Shown here piece after piece: positions 16,918 through 25,015 of a DNA stretch of 64,000 nucleotides. The translations under genes were made by a program, and so were the position numbers. This DNA comes from Streptomyces cavernicola (GTDB lineage: Bacteria; Actinomycetota; Actinomycetes; Streptomycetales; Streptomycetaceae). The notes under the pieces were generated by a model. It was not told where the DNA came from and did no database searches. It was given only the letters and a program-made list of their open reading frames with translations. The stretch is from contig NZ_JASCIQ010000036.1 of the NCBI RefSeq assembly GCF_029968035.1, forward strand, positions 26,876 through 90,875. Reading direction: 5' to 3'. Each line of letters begins with the position of its first letter. Position 1 is the first letter of the stretch.

Positions 16918-18504
16918 ATGCCCGAACCTGCGTCCGCGTTCCTGCCTGCGCCCGTACGTCGGCTGCGCCGCATCGCCGCGGCCGTCCTCGCAGGCGCCCT
17001 GCTCGTCACCGGGTGCGGCGGCGCCGGGGAGCGCTCCCCGGAGAAGGCCGACGTGCGGGACGGCGCCCGCCCGTCCGCCAAGAGCAGCCCAGGGCCGGGG
17101 AGTTCGCCGCCCGAGCTGCCCGCCGCGCTCACCGGCCAGCGCCTCGACTGGGGCGCCTGTGCGGACGCGCCCGGCGACGGCTGGCAGTGCGCCACGATGA
17201 AAGCGCCCCTGGACCACGCCGAGCCGGCCGGCGAGACCATCGACCTCGCGCTCGTCCGCAAGAAGGCCACCGGTCCCGGTCGGCGGATCGGCTCGCTGCT
17301 GTTCAACTTCGGCGGGCCCGGCGGCTCCGGCGTGGCCGCCCTGTCGGCCTCCGAGTCGGCGTTCGGCAGCCTCAACTCCCGCTACGACCTGGTGAGTTTC
17401 GACCCTCGCGGGGTCGCCGCCAGCTCGGGTGTGCGGTGCCGTTCGGACCGGGAGCTGGAGGCCGCGGGCGCCGAGGTCGACCTGACGCCGGACACGGCCG
17501 CGGAGGAGAAGGCGTACTTCGCGGACGCCGCTGACTTCGGCGCGGGCTGCGAGCGCCGCGCGGGCAAGGTCCTGCCGCACATCGGCACGGCCGACGCCGC
17601 CCGGGACATGGACCTGATGCGCGAGGTCCTCGGCGACGGCAAGCTGCACTACTTCGGCTTCTCGTACGGGACCGAACTGGGCGGCACGTACGCCCACTTG
17701 TTCCCTGAGAACGTGGGCCGGATCGTCCTCGACGGCGTCGTCGACCCGAGCGCCGACACGATGGGCCACGCCAGGAACCAGACCACCGGCTTCCAGCGCG
17801 CCCTCGACAACTACCTGAAGTCCACCGGCGCGGACCCGAAGGAGGGCACCCACTCGCTGGTCGCCCTCCTGAAGCGCATGGACGCGAAGCCGCTGCCCGC
17901 CGGCGGCGGCCGTGAGCTGACGGAGAGCCTCGCCCTCACCGGAATCCTCGCCTCCCTCTACAGCGAGCAGTCCTGGTCCTCGCTCACCGACGCCCTCGAC
18001 GCGGCGCGGGCCGGCCGCGGCGCACAGCTGCTCTCGCTCGCGGACCAGTACAACGACCGTGATCCGTCCGGGAGTTACGGCACGCAGAGCCACGCGCAGC
18101 GGGCCATCTCCTGCGCGGACGCGAAGAAGCGGCCGACAGCCGCGCAGGCCAGAGCCGCGCTTCCGGAGTTCCGCCGGATCTCGCCCGTCTTCGGCGAGTT
18201 CCTCGGCTGGGACACCGCGGGCTGGTGCCACGCATGGCCGGTCCCCGGCGCGCACGAGACCCCCGAGGTGAGCGCACCGGGCGCCGACCCGATCCTGGTC
18301 GTCGGCACCACGGGCGACTCGGCGACGCCGATCGAGGGCGCCGAGCGGATGGTCGACGAGCTCGGCCGCGGCGTCGGCGTCCAGCTCACCTACCGCGGCG
18401 AACGGCACACGGCATACGGCGGCGGCAGCAGCTGCGTCACCTCGACCGTCGACGGCTACCTCCTCGACGGCAAGGTCCCGACCAGAGGAAAGACCTGCTC
18501 GTAG
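16918..18504 (+). CDS. Lipoprotein alpha/beta hydrolase, tripeptidyl-aminopeptidase type (paralogue 2)
   Basis: 528 aa from ATG 16918, which has GAGGGGAA 7-8 bases upstream; a longer N-terminal reading was rejected. Lipobox LVTGC at residues 29-33. Catalytic landmarks match paralogue 1: FNFGGPGGSG, GFSYGTELGG, GTTGDSATPIEG and the His in RGERHTAYGGGSSC. The base motif is ERHTAY where the other two have GHG, a small active-site difference that could alter activity. Begins 121 bp after paralogue 1 and ends 81 bp before paralogue 3. Sequence blocks shared by all three (for example ARDMDLMR and LHYFG) point to tandem duplication. Confidence 0.9.
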   Translation: MPEPASAFLPAPVRRLRRIAAAVLAGALLVTGCGGAGERSPEKADVRDGARPSAKSSPGPGSSPPELPAALTGQRLDWGACADAPGDGWQCATMKAPLDHAEPAGETIDLALVRKKATGPGRRIGSLLFNFGGPGGSGVAALSASESAFGSLNSRYDLVSFDPRGVAASSGVRCRSDRELEAAGAEVDLTPDTAAEEKAYFADAADFGAGCERRAGKVLPHIGTADAARDMDLMREVLGDGKLHYFGFSYGTELGGTYAHLFPENVGRIVLDGVVDPSADTMGHARNQTTGFQRALDNYLKSTGADPKEGTHSLVALLKRMDAKPLPAGGGRELTESLALTGILASLYSEQSWSSLTDALDAARAGRGAQLLSLADQYNDRDPSGSYGTQSHAQRAISCADAKKRPTAAQARAALPEFRRISPVFGEFLGWDTAGWCHAWPVPGAHETPEVSAPGADPILVVGTTGDSATPIEGAERMVDELGRGVGVQLTYRGERHTAYGGGSSCVTSTVDGYLLDGKVPTRGKTCS

Positions 18505-18585
18505 CCGATGCTCGTAGCACCCCCTACGTTCTCCGACGCCCACCCGACCCACCCGCAGGCCCTGACGGCAGGAGCAACAACAGAC

Positions 18586-20085
18586 ATGTCCACGCACATA
18601 CGCGCCTCCCGGCTCGCGGCGGGCGCGCTCGCCCTGCTCGCCCTCGCGGGCTGCGGCGCCGGGCCGCAGGAGCAGCGCCCCGACGGACTGGCCGGGCAGC
18701 GGCTCGACTGGTCCGACTGCAAGGCACCCTCCGTCGCCCAGGGCGGCGGCACCCCGCCCGGCAAGGGCTGGGAGTGCGCCACCATGAAGGCGCCCCTGGA
18801 CCACGCGAAGCCGGACGGCGAGACCATCGACGTGGCCCTGATCCGCAAACGGGCCACGGACGAGGACCGGCGGATCGGCTCGCTGCTCTACAACTTCGGC
18901 GGCCCCGGCGGCTCCGGCGTCGCCACCCTGCCGCTCGCCGCCGCGGACTACACCAAGCTCAACTCCCGCTACGACCTGGTGAGTTTCGACCCTCGCGGGG
19001 TCGGCGACAGCGCCGGCGTCCGCTGTGTGGACGACCGTGAGATGGACGAGCTGACCAGCGCGAAGGAAGGCGTCCCGGACACCTCGGCCGAGGAGCGGCG
19101 GCTGCTCGCCGAACAGAAGGAGTACGTCGCGGCCTGCGAGCAGCACTCCGGCAAGGTCCTGCCGCACCTCACCACGGAGAACACGGCCCGCGACATGGAC
19201 CTGATGCGCCAGGTCCTCGGCGACGACAAGCTGCACTACTTCGGCATCTCGTACGGCACCGAACTCGGCGGCGTCTACGCCCACTTGTTCCCGAAGAAGG
19301 TCGGCCGGGCGGTGCTCGACGCCGTGGTGGACCCGAGCAAGGGCACCGTGCAGAGCGCCATCAGCCAGACCAGAGGCTTCCAACACGCCCTGGACAACTA
19401 CCTGAAGTCCACCGGCAAGGACCCGAAGCAGGGCACCCGCGAGCTCGCCGCGCTCCTCGAAGGCCTGGACACGAAGCCGCTGTCGACGCTCGACGGCCGC
19501 GAGGTCACCCGGAACCTCGCCCTCACCGGCGTCGCCTCGTCGCTCTACAGCGAGGAGACCTGGCCGTACCTCTCCAAGGCCCTCCTCGAGGCCAAGGCAG
19601 GCAAGGGCGACACGCTGCTGCTGCTCGCCGACGTCTACAACTCCCGTGACCCGCAGGGCCGTTACGGCAACCAGCAGGCGGCGGGCGCGGCGATCCGCTG
19701 CGCCGACAGCAGCGAACGCTTCACGCTCGACGACGTGAAGAAGCAGCTGCCCGCGTACGAGAAGGAGTCGCCGGTCTTCGGCGCGCTGCTCGCCTGGGGC
19801 CTGCCGAGCTGCAACGGCTGGCCGGTGACCGGCGAGCGCGCCACGCCCGAGGTGGGCGCCGAGGGCGCGGCCCCGATGCTCGTCATCGGCAACACCGGCG
19901 ACCCGGCGACGCCGGTCGAGGGCGCGGCCCGGATGTCGAAGGCGCTCGGCGAGGGCGTCGGCGTGACGCTCACGGTGAACGGCGAGGGCCACGGCACGTA
20001 CGGAGTGAACGACTGCGCGACGCGCACGGTGAACGCGTACTTGCTCGACGGGAAGGTCCCGTCCGACGGGAAGACCTGCGCGTAG
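18586..20085 (+). CDS. Lipoprotein alpha/beta hydrolase, tripeptidyl-aminopeptidase type (paralogue 3)
   Basis: 499 aa from ATG 18586 with GGCAGGAGC upstream; a start at 18508 would place the signal peptide internally. Lipobox LAGC at residues 20-23. Nucleophile elbow GISYGTELGG, acid GNTGDPATPVEG, base NGEGHGTYGVNDC, and the oxyanion motif YNFGGPGGSG. At DNA level several blocks are almost identical to paralogue 2, notably the stretch encoding YDLVSFDPRGV. Ends 130 bp before the convergent moeZ gene with a strong hairpin between. Confidence 0.9.
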   Translation: MSTHIRASRLAAGALALLALAGCGAGPQEQRPDGLAGQRLDWSDCKAPSVAQGGGTPPGKGWECATMKAPLDHAKPDGETIDVALIRKRATDEDRRIGSLLYNFGGPGGSGVATLPLAAADYTKLNSRYDLVSFDPRGVGDSAGVRCVDDREMDELTSAKEGVPDTSAEERRLLAEQKEYVAACEQHSGKVLPHLTTENTARDMDLMRQVLGDDKLHYFGISYGTELGGVYAHLFPKKVGRAVLDAVVDPSKGTVQSAISQTRGFQHALDNYLKSTGKDPKQGTRELAALLEGLDTKPLSTLDGREVTRNLALTGVASSLYSEETWPYLSKALLEAKAGKGDTLLLLADVYNSRDPQGRYGNQQAAGAAIRCADSSERFTLDDVKKQLPAYEKESPVFGALLAWGLPSCNGWPVTGERATPEVGAEGAAPMLVIGNTGDPATPVEGAARMSKALGEGVGVTLTVNGEGHGTYGVNDCATRTVNAYLLDGKVPSDGKTCA

Positions 20086-20117
20086 CCGAAAGGCCCGGCC
20101 CCCAGCGCAGGGCGCCG

Positions 20118-20159
20118 GGCCCATGATTCAGCCCGTCCGGCGTTTGAGGACGAGCCCGA
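20118..20159. repeat. Streptomyces intergenic repeat copy
   Basis: Carries CAGCCCGTCCGGCGTTTGAG followed by GACGAGCCCGAAGGGCGATC, the same family as the copies near 11627, 31751 and 43133. Confidence 0.85.
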
Positions 20160-20160
20160 A

Positions 20161-20200
20161 GGGCGATCGGCGGCGCCCAAGTCGACGCCGCCGATCGCCC
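20161..20200. terminator. Bidirectional hairpin between paralogue 3 and moeZ
   Basis: GGGCGATCGGCGGCG (20161-20175) is the exact reverse complement of 20186-20200, with a 10-base loop. It separates two convergent genes and is continuous with the dispersed repeat before it. Confidence 0.85.
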
Positions 20201-20214
20201 TACGTAAGCGAGGC

Positions 20215-21393
20215 CTAGTACACCGGCTTGCTCGGCTCGATCTGGTTGACCCAGCCGATCACGCCGCCGCCCACGTGGACCGCGTCGGCGAAGCCCGCCG
20301 ACTTCAGGACCGCGAGGACTTCCGCACTGCGGACACCCGTCTTGCAATGCAAGACGATCTTCTTGTCCTGCGGGAGGTCCTGCAGGGCGTTGCCCATCAG
20401 GAACTCGTTCTTCGGGATCAGCTTCGCGCCCGGGATCGAGACGATCTCGTACTCGTTCTGCTCGCGGACGTCGATGATCTCGATCTTCTCGTCCGCGTCG
20501 ATCCACTCCTTGAGCTGCTTCGGAGTGATCGTCGAGCCGAGCGCGGCCTCCTGGGCCTCGTCGGAGACGACGCCGCAGAACGCCTCGTAGTCGATGAGCT
20601 CGGTGACCGTGGGGTTCTCGCCGCAGACCGCGCAGTTCGGGTCCTTGCGGACCTTCACCTGGCGGTACTGCATCTCCAGGGCGTCGTAGATCATCAGGCG
20701 GCCGACCAGCGGGTCGCCGATGCCGGCGAGCAGCTTGATGGCCTCGTTGACCTGGATGGAGCCGATCGACGCGCAGAGCACGCCGAGCACGCCGCCCTCG
20801 GCGCAGGACGGAACCATGCCGGGCGGCGGGGGCTCCGGGTAGAGGCAGCGGTAGCAGGGGCCGTGCTCGGACCAGAACACGGAGGCCTGGCCGTCGAAGC
20901 GGTAGATCGAGCCCCACACGTACGGCTTGTTGAGCAGCACGCAGGCGTCGTTGACCAGGTAGCGCGTGGCGAAGTTGTCGGTGCCGTCGACGATCAGGTC
21001 GTACTGGGCGAACAGCTCGAGCACGTTGTCGGCCTCGAGCCGCTCCTCGTGCAGGTTCACCTTGACGTACGGGTTGATGCCGAGGACCGAGTCCTTCGCG
21101 GACGCGGCCTTCGAGCGGCCGATGTCCGCTTGGCTGTGGATGATCTGGCGCTGCAGGTTCGACTCGTCGACCTCGTCGAACTCCACGATGCCGAGCGTGC
21201 CGACGCCGGCCGCGGCCAGGTACATGAGCGCGGGCGAGCCCAGGCCGCCGGCGCCCACACAGAGCACCTTGGCGTTCTTCAGCCGCTTCTGCCCGTCCAT
21301 CCCGACGTCGGGGATGATCAGGTGGCGGGAGTACCTGCGGACCTCGTCGACGGTGAGCTCAGAAGCTGGCTCGACCAGGGGTGGCAGCGACAC
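20215..21393 (-). CDS. moeZ: Adenylyltransferase/sulfurtransferase MoeZ
   Basis: 392 aa from GTG 21393 with GGAG six bases upstream. The N-terminal two thirds is a ThiF/MoeB/E1-like domain that adenylates the C-terminus of ubiquitin-like sulfur carriers: VGAGGLGS at 46-53, the catalytic region DGTDNFATRY, and two CxxC zinc pairs (CYRC and CAVC). The C-terminal rhodanese domain has the active-site loop HCKTGVRSAE with the persulfide Cys at about 350. Such proteins charge MoaD-type carriers for molybdopterin and CysO-type carriers for cysteine synthesis. It is the last gene of the minus-strand run that includes the spherulin-like, epimerase and glycosyltransferase genes. Compare M. tuberculosis Rv3206c. 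Confidence 0.95.
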   Translation of the reverse strand: MSLPPLVEPASELTVDEVRRYSRHLIIPDVGMDGQKRLKNAKVLCVGAGGLGSPALMYLAAAGVGTLGIVEFDEVDESNLQRQIIHSQADIGRSKAASAKDSVLGINPYVKVNLHEERLEADNVLELFAQYDLIVDGTDNFATRYLVNDACVLLNKPYVWGSIYRFDGQASVFWSEHGPCYRCLYPEPPPPGMVPSCAEGGVLGVLCASIGSIQVNEAIKLLAGIGDPLVGRLMIYDALEMQYRQVKVRKDPNCAVCGENPTVTELIDYEAFCGVVSDEAQEAALGSTITPKQLKEWIDADEKIEIIDVREQNEYEIVSIPGAKLIPKNEFLMGNALQDLPQDKKIVLHCKTGVRSAEVLAVLKSAGFADAVHVGGGVIGWVNQIEPSKPVY

Positions 21394-21455
21394 GGGAACT
21401 CCGTAGATCGGTAATGCGGAACAGTTGTTCCTCAGTAACGCTGCCACACCCTTCT

Positions 21456-22208
21456 TCATTCCGAGACTGAGCGTCCGATACGCGAGACGATTTCGTCCCA
21501 GTACCCGGGCAGCGCCCCGAAGGGGTCGACCGTTCCGTGCCGGTCGGTGCGGTCCGTGAACCAGATCGTGCCCGCGCCCTGCCAGCGGGCCACCCGCAGC
21601 GCCTCCTCCAGGTGGCCGCCGGGCACGCCGTGCACCAGGTGGCAGAACCGCTCGGGCGGGTACTCGGCGGTCCACTCGGCCACCTGCGACCAGCGGTAGT
21701 CCGACCACTGTCCGGAGAAGGTGACCAGCTGGTCGGCCTCCTCCGCGTACCCCGGATACGGGTGCGTGCCGTGCCCGAACACCAGGTGCGCCTCGGGCAG
21801 CAGCGCCCTGAGGGTGCCCGCGACGCGCCGGGTCTCGGGCAGGGCGGCGCGCTCGCCCGGGGCACGGTGCAGCAGGAAGCCGTCGATCCGGTACCAGTCG
21901 AGGTAGCGGTGCGCGTCCGAGACCAGTTCGCCGAAGTCGCGGGTGCCGTGGCACAGGTCGAGGTGTCCGAGGACCCGTACGCCCGCGTTGCTGAGACGGC
22001 CCGCGGCCTCCAGGCAGTGCGGGTCGGGTCGGTCGCCCGGACCGTTGGCGACGTTCAGGACGACCCAGTGCAGCGGGGTGTCGGGGCGGTTGAGCTCGGC
22101 CCACTCGACGGGCGCGAGCAGCGGGTGCGCGTAGCCGGGCACGCCCAGGCCCATGGTGGAGCCTGCGAGGGCGTGCGCGGGACCCGTCCGGTCGATCAGA
22201 TGCGGCAT
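21456..22208 (-). CDS. Spherulin-4-like protein, putative glycoside hydrolase
   Basis: 250 aa. The sequence reads as a (beta/alpha)8-type spherulation-specific family 4 protein (LGVPGYAHPLLAPVEWAEL, LHWVVLNVANGPGDRPDP, VRVLGHLDLCHGTRDFGELVSDAHRYLDWYRIDGFLLH). Relatives include fungal Sph3 (GH135), which cuts galactosamine-containing exopolysaccharide, and the family is distantly related to GH114/GH166. No signal peptide is visible, so it would act in the cytosol or be exported another way. Its ATG lies inside the end of the epimerase gene (13-base overlap), which implies co-translation. Function as hydrolase is inferred from family; catalytic residues not assigned with confidence. Confidence 0.82.
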   Translation of the reverse strand: MPHLIDRTGPAHALAGSTMGLGVPGYAHPLLAPVEWAELNRPDTPLHWVVLNVANGPGDRPDPHCLEAAGRLSNAGVRVLGHLDLCHGTRDFGELVSDAHRYLDWYRIDGFLLHRAPGERAALPETRRVAGTLRALLPEAHLVFGHGTHPYPGYAEEADQLVTFSGQWSDYRWSQVAEWTAEYPPERFCHLVHGVPGGHLEEALRVARWQGAGTIWFTDRTDRHGTVDPFGALPGYWDEIVSRIGRSVSE

Positions 22209-23152
22209 GCCGCCTCCATCCAGATGTCGGCGAGTGACTCTTCGAGGTTGATCCGGGGCCGCCAGCCGAGCCGGTCGCGCGCGGTGCGCACATCGGCCTG
22301 CTGCCAGCTGCCGCAGCCGTCCGGGTACGGGTAGACGGCCGGGATCGCGTGGTCCGCGTCGGGGCGGGGGTGCCCGATGGTCGGGCGGCCGGTGGGCCCG
22401 GCGTCCAGCTCGTGCAGGGCGCCGCCGTATCCGGCGACCCGGGCGAGCACGGCGGCCGCGTCCCGAAGCCGTACGGCCCGGCCCGAGCCGATGTTGACGA
22501 CGCCCTGCGCCGCCGACAGGGACGCGGCGTGCACGGCCCGCGCCACATCGCGTACGTCGACGAAGTCCCGCTGCACGCCGAGCCCGGCCAGCTTCAGCTC
22601 GCCGTCGCCCGCCTGCATGGCGCGCCGCATGGCCTCGGCGAGCCGGCCGAGCGGGGTGGCGGGCGGGGTGCCGGGCCCGGCGGGCGAGAACACCCGCAGG
22701 ACGACGGCGTCGAGCCCGGACCCGAGGACCAGCTCGGTCGCGGCGAGCTTGCTCACGCCGTACGGGCCGCCCGGCCGGGGCGCGGCGTCCTCGGCGGTGG
22801 ACGATCCGGGCTGGCTCGGCCCGTACTCGGCGGCGCAGCCCAGCTGCACGAGCCGCGCCCCGCAGCCGCTGCGGCGCAGCGCCTCGCAGACGGTGGCGAC
22901 GGCCACGGTGTTGTGCCGGGTGAGCTCGCGGGCCCCGCCGCGGGTGGCGCCCGCGCAGTTCACCACGACGCCGGGGTGCACCGCGTCCAGGAACCGGGCG
23001 AGCGCGCCCGGACTGCCGCTGGCGAGGTCGAAGCGCACGTCCGCGTCGTCGCCGCGACCGAGCGCGGTGAGCTGGACGGCGGGGTCGGCGAGCAGCCGGT
23101 CGGCGACGTAGCGGCCGAGGAATCCGTTGGCTCCGAGGAGCAACACCCTCAT
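22196..23152 (-). CDS. NAD-dependent sugar epimerase/dehydratase (extended SDR)
   Basis: 318 aa. Rossmann motif GANGFLG at residues 7-13 and catalytic YGVSK at 131-135 place it among UDP-hexose epimerases and dehydratases. The catalytic Ser/Thr that precedes the Tyr in GalE-type enzymes (S-x-x-x-Y-G spacing) is Cys106 here (LGCAAEYG), an unusual residue that may lower or alter activity. The C-terminal substrate-binding part ends TARDRLGWRPRINLEESL, typical of the family. It lies between a membrane protein and a spherulin-4-like gene in an operon led by a PelF-like glycosyltransferase, so UDP-GlcNAc/GalNAc interconversion is a reasonable guess. Its ATG overlaps the stop of a 15-codon reading frame. 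Confidence 0.9.
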   Translation of the reverse strand: MRVLLLGANGFLGRYVADRLLADPAVQLTALGRGDDADVRFDLASGSPGALARFLDAVHPGVVVNCAGATRGGARELTRHNTVAVATVCEALRRSGCGARLVQLGCAAEYGPSQPGSSTAEDAAPRPGGPYGVSKLAATELVLGSGLDAVVLRVFSPAGPGTPPATPLGRLAEAMRRAMQAGDGELKLAGLGVQRDFVDVRDVARAVHAASLSAAQGVVNIGSGRAVRLRDAAAVLARVAGYGGALHELDAGPTGRPTIGHPRPDADHAIPAVYPYPDGCGSWQQADVRTARDRLGWRPRINLEESLADIWMEAACRI

Positions 23153-23196
23153 CGGGCGCCCCCAGGGACGGAAGCTCGGTGAGCGAGGGTGGTCAT
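23149..23196 (-). CDS. Possible 15-codon leader peptide coupled to the epimerase
   Basis: ATG at 23196 has a near-perfect AAGGAG site (TGAAGGAGAAAGCCAG upstream). It encodes MTTLAHRASVPGGAR and stops at TGA 23151-23149, overlapping the epimerase ATG as ATGA. The site strength is better than that of the epimerase itself (GGGGG only). It may be a translational coupling device rather than a functional peptide. Confidence 0.45.
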   Translation of the reverse strand: MTTLAHRASVPGGAR

Positions 23197-23483
23197 CTGG
23201 CTTTCTCCTTCAGGGTGTTGCGCACAGTGGAGGCCCGCGGGGTCGGTCACGCGGGAGGGGGGTGGGCTGGTCGAGGGGGCGGCGGTACGGATCGCCGGGG
23301 GCCACCGGGAGGCCGCCCCGACAGAGACAGAGGGCTCCGGCCCCGCCCCGACAGAGGCAGAGGCAGAGGCAGAGGCTGAGGCTGAGGGGCGGACTTCCTG
23401 AACAGCGCCGTAGGAACAGGTGCCCCCGGCCAACCTCCCGTGGCCCGTCACCCAGGTGCGAGGCCTGCTCGTCGAGGCGCGGG
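23197..23483. other. 287-bp gap inside the operon with a purine microsatellite
   Basis: No gene supported. Between 23351 and 23387 the hexamer GAGGCA/GAGGCT is repeated about five times, with an imperfect upstream copy near 23322. The minus-strand frame through it reads Ser-Ala repeats with no domain. It could hold an internal promoter for the epimerase, spherulin-like and moeZ genes. Confidence 0.6.
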
Positions 23484-24794
23484 TCACCGGTGGGCTCCCG
23501 GTGCCGTGGGCGCGTGGGCGGAGGCTCGGGTCAGGCGGCGGGTGGCGGCGACGAGCAGGACGAGGGTCCCGGCGCCGCAGGCGAGTACGGGGACGGCGCC
23601 CGCGCCCACCGTTTCGACGGGCAGCGCCAGCCACCAGCAGCCGGGCAGCCGCGCCCCGAGCACTGCGGCGACGGCGAACCCTTCGAGCAAGCAGACCCCG
23701 CCCAGCACTACGCCGGGCACGACCCGGAAGCCGTACGAAGTGAGCATCCGGGCGAGCAGCAGCAGTACCGCCAACAGCGCCGCCCCGTAAGGCGGTTCGG
23801 CCCGGCCGAGGAGCCGTCCGGCGAGGACGAGCAGGCCGAAGGCGGCCCCGGCTTGCAGGGCGACGACAGCGAGGAGCAGCGGGCGCGCCCCGGCCGCGAA
23901 CTCCTCCAGGCCGCGGCTCTGGCCGAGCCGCCGCTGCGCGCCCACGGCGAAGATCCGGGCGCACCAGACGGCGGGCGCGTACGCGAGGGCGAGGCCGAGC
24001 AGCGCGGCGGTGTCCAGCGGCCAGGGCGCGTCGGGCCCGCCGGCCAGGGCGGCGCGCAGGAACCCGTCGCCGACAAGGGCGTACAGGAGCAGAAACAGGC
24101 TCCACGCGCGCGTGCCCGGCACCGCACCGCTGCGGGCGCGCAGCGGACCACGGCGCAGGGCGATCCGCAGCGCGACGGCGAGCGCCAGCACGCCGACGGC
24201 GAGGGCGATCAACCGGTCGCGCCCGTGCGTGAGTTGGTACGCGGCGACGGTCGCGGCGCCCACGGCCGGGGGCAGCAGCGCGAGCAGGGCGTGGGCGCGG
24301 GGCGGGCGGCCGAGGGCGGGCCCGGCTTCGGGGGCCGCGCGGACGGCGGCGGGCCGTTCGTCGCGCGGCACGCGGGCGTACATCTCCTCGGCGAGCGAGA
24401 ACACGTCCCGGTGCCGGTAGCGGGCGGCGGTCCGGTCGGTGACGCCGTGCGCTTCGAGGCCCGCGGCGATCTCCAGCGGGTCGACGGCGCGTTCGCAGAG
24501 CTCGCGGTGACGGTGGATCAGCGCCTTGACGGGGTCCACGGCACCGCGCCTCGCGACCCTCCGCTGAGGCGCGGGCTCGGACGCGGGCGCGGGTGCGGAC
24601 TCGGGCGCGGGCGCGGGCGCGGGCTCGGGCGCGGGCTCGGGGCCGGGCGCGAGGCCAGGCGCCGGAGTGGGTGCCGGAGTGGGTTCCGGAGTGGGTTCCG
24701 GGGTGGCGGCGGCCGTGGTTCCGACCTCGCTCGGGGGCGCGCTCTCCGGCTCGATCACCGGCGCATCACCCACACCCGTACGGGACTTGCTCAT
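23484..24794 (-). CDS. Polytopic membrane protein of the glycosyltransferase operon
   Basis: 436 aa. Residues 1-75 are a Pro/Ala/Glu tract with EPAP and PTPA repeats. Residues about 80-150 are a soluble helical part (DPVKALIHRHRELCERAVDPLEIAAGL, then HRDVFSLAEEMYARVPRDERP). The remainder contains about ten hydrophobic spans. No transporter signature was recognised. Size, topology and position directly after a PelF-like glycosyltransferase resemble PelG, the membrane partner of PelF, but I see no diagnostic motif, so that is a hypothesis. The ATG overlaps the stop of the 69-aa gene (ATGA) and has GAGGGGGAGG upstream. Confidence 0.8.
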   Translation of the reverse strand: MSKSRTGVGDAPVIEPESAPPSEVGTTAAATPEPTPEPTPAPTPAPGLAPGPEPAPEPAPAPAPESAPAPASEPAPQRRVARRGAVDPVKALIHRHRELCERAVDPLEIAAGLEAHGVTDRTAARYRHRDVFSLAEEMYARVPRDERPAAVRAAPEAGPALGRPPRAHALLALLPPAVGAATVAAYQLTHGRDRLIALAVGVLALAVALRIALRRGPLRARSGAVPGTRAWSLFLLLYALVGDGFLRAALAGGPDAPWPLDTAALLGLALAYAPAVWCARIFAVGAQRRLGQSRGLEEFAAGARPLLLAVVALQAGAAFGLLVLAGRLLGRAEPPYGAALLAVLLLLARMLTSYGFRVVPGVVLGGVCLLEGFAVAAVLGARLPGCWWLALPVETVGAGAVPVLACGAGTLVLLVAATRRLTRASAHAPTAPGAHR

Positions 24795-25015
24795 GCCTCC
24801 CCCTCACTGCTCGCGGCAGCGCCGAAGGGCTCCGGCCGGCGCACGGCAGCGCCTGCGGGCTCGGGCCAGCGCACGGGCTCCGGGATGCGCGCGGGCGCGG
24901 GGACCGGTGCGGCCAGCGCCGCGGCGGAGCGCGCGTCCCAGCTCCCGGGGCTCCTCGGCGTGACCGGCGCATCGCTCACGCCCGTACGGATGTCGCTCAT
25001 GCCTCCCCCTCGCTC
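24757..25015. repeat. Duplicated gene junction, about 53 bp repeated at a 206-bp offset
   Basis: Bases 24757-24809 and 24963-25015 match closely. Both copies hold the same ribosome binding site, ATGA stop-start overlap and first codons (MS-x-x-RTG-x-x-DAPV). Confidence 0.85.
24791..25000 (-). CDS. Small protein, 69 aa, function unknown
   Basis: Reads MSDIRTGVSDAPVTP and then Ala/Pro/Arg-rich sequence ending SSEGEA. It starts on the glycosyltransferase stop (ATGA) with a GAGGGGGAGG site and ends on the membrane-protein start the same way. Its first 13 residues mirror those of the membrane protein, and its last residues (SEGEA) mirror the end of the glycosyltransferase, so it looks like the product of a junction duplication. 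It may be translated only as a coupling spacer. No domain recognised. Confidence 0.5.
   Translation of the reverse strand: MSDIRTGVSDAPVTPRSPGSWDARSAAALAAPVPAPARIPEPVRWPEPAGAAVRRPEPFGAAASSEGEA

Noticed and set aside
16678..20124. 1148-codon minus-strand open frame
   Set aside because: Antisense to two well-supported lipoprotein hydrolases; its apparent internal repetition only mirrors the paralogues.
23149..24105. 318-codon minus-strand frame upstream of the epimerase
   Set aside because: It overlaps the membrane protein in another frame on the same strand; only the last 15 codons have a start and ribosome binding site.
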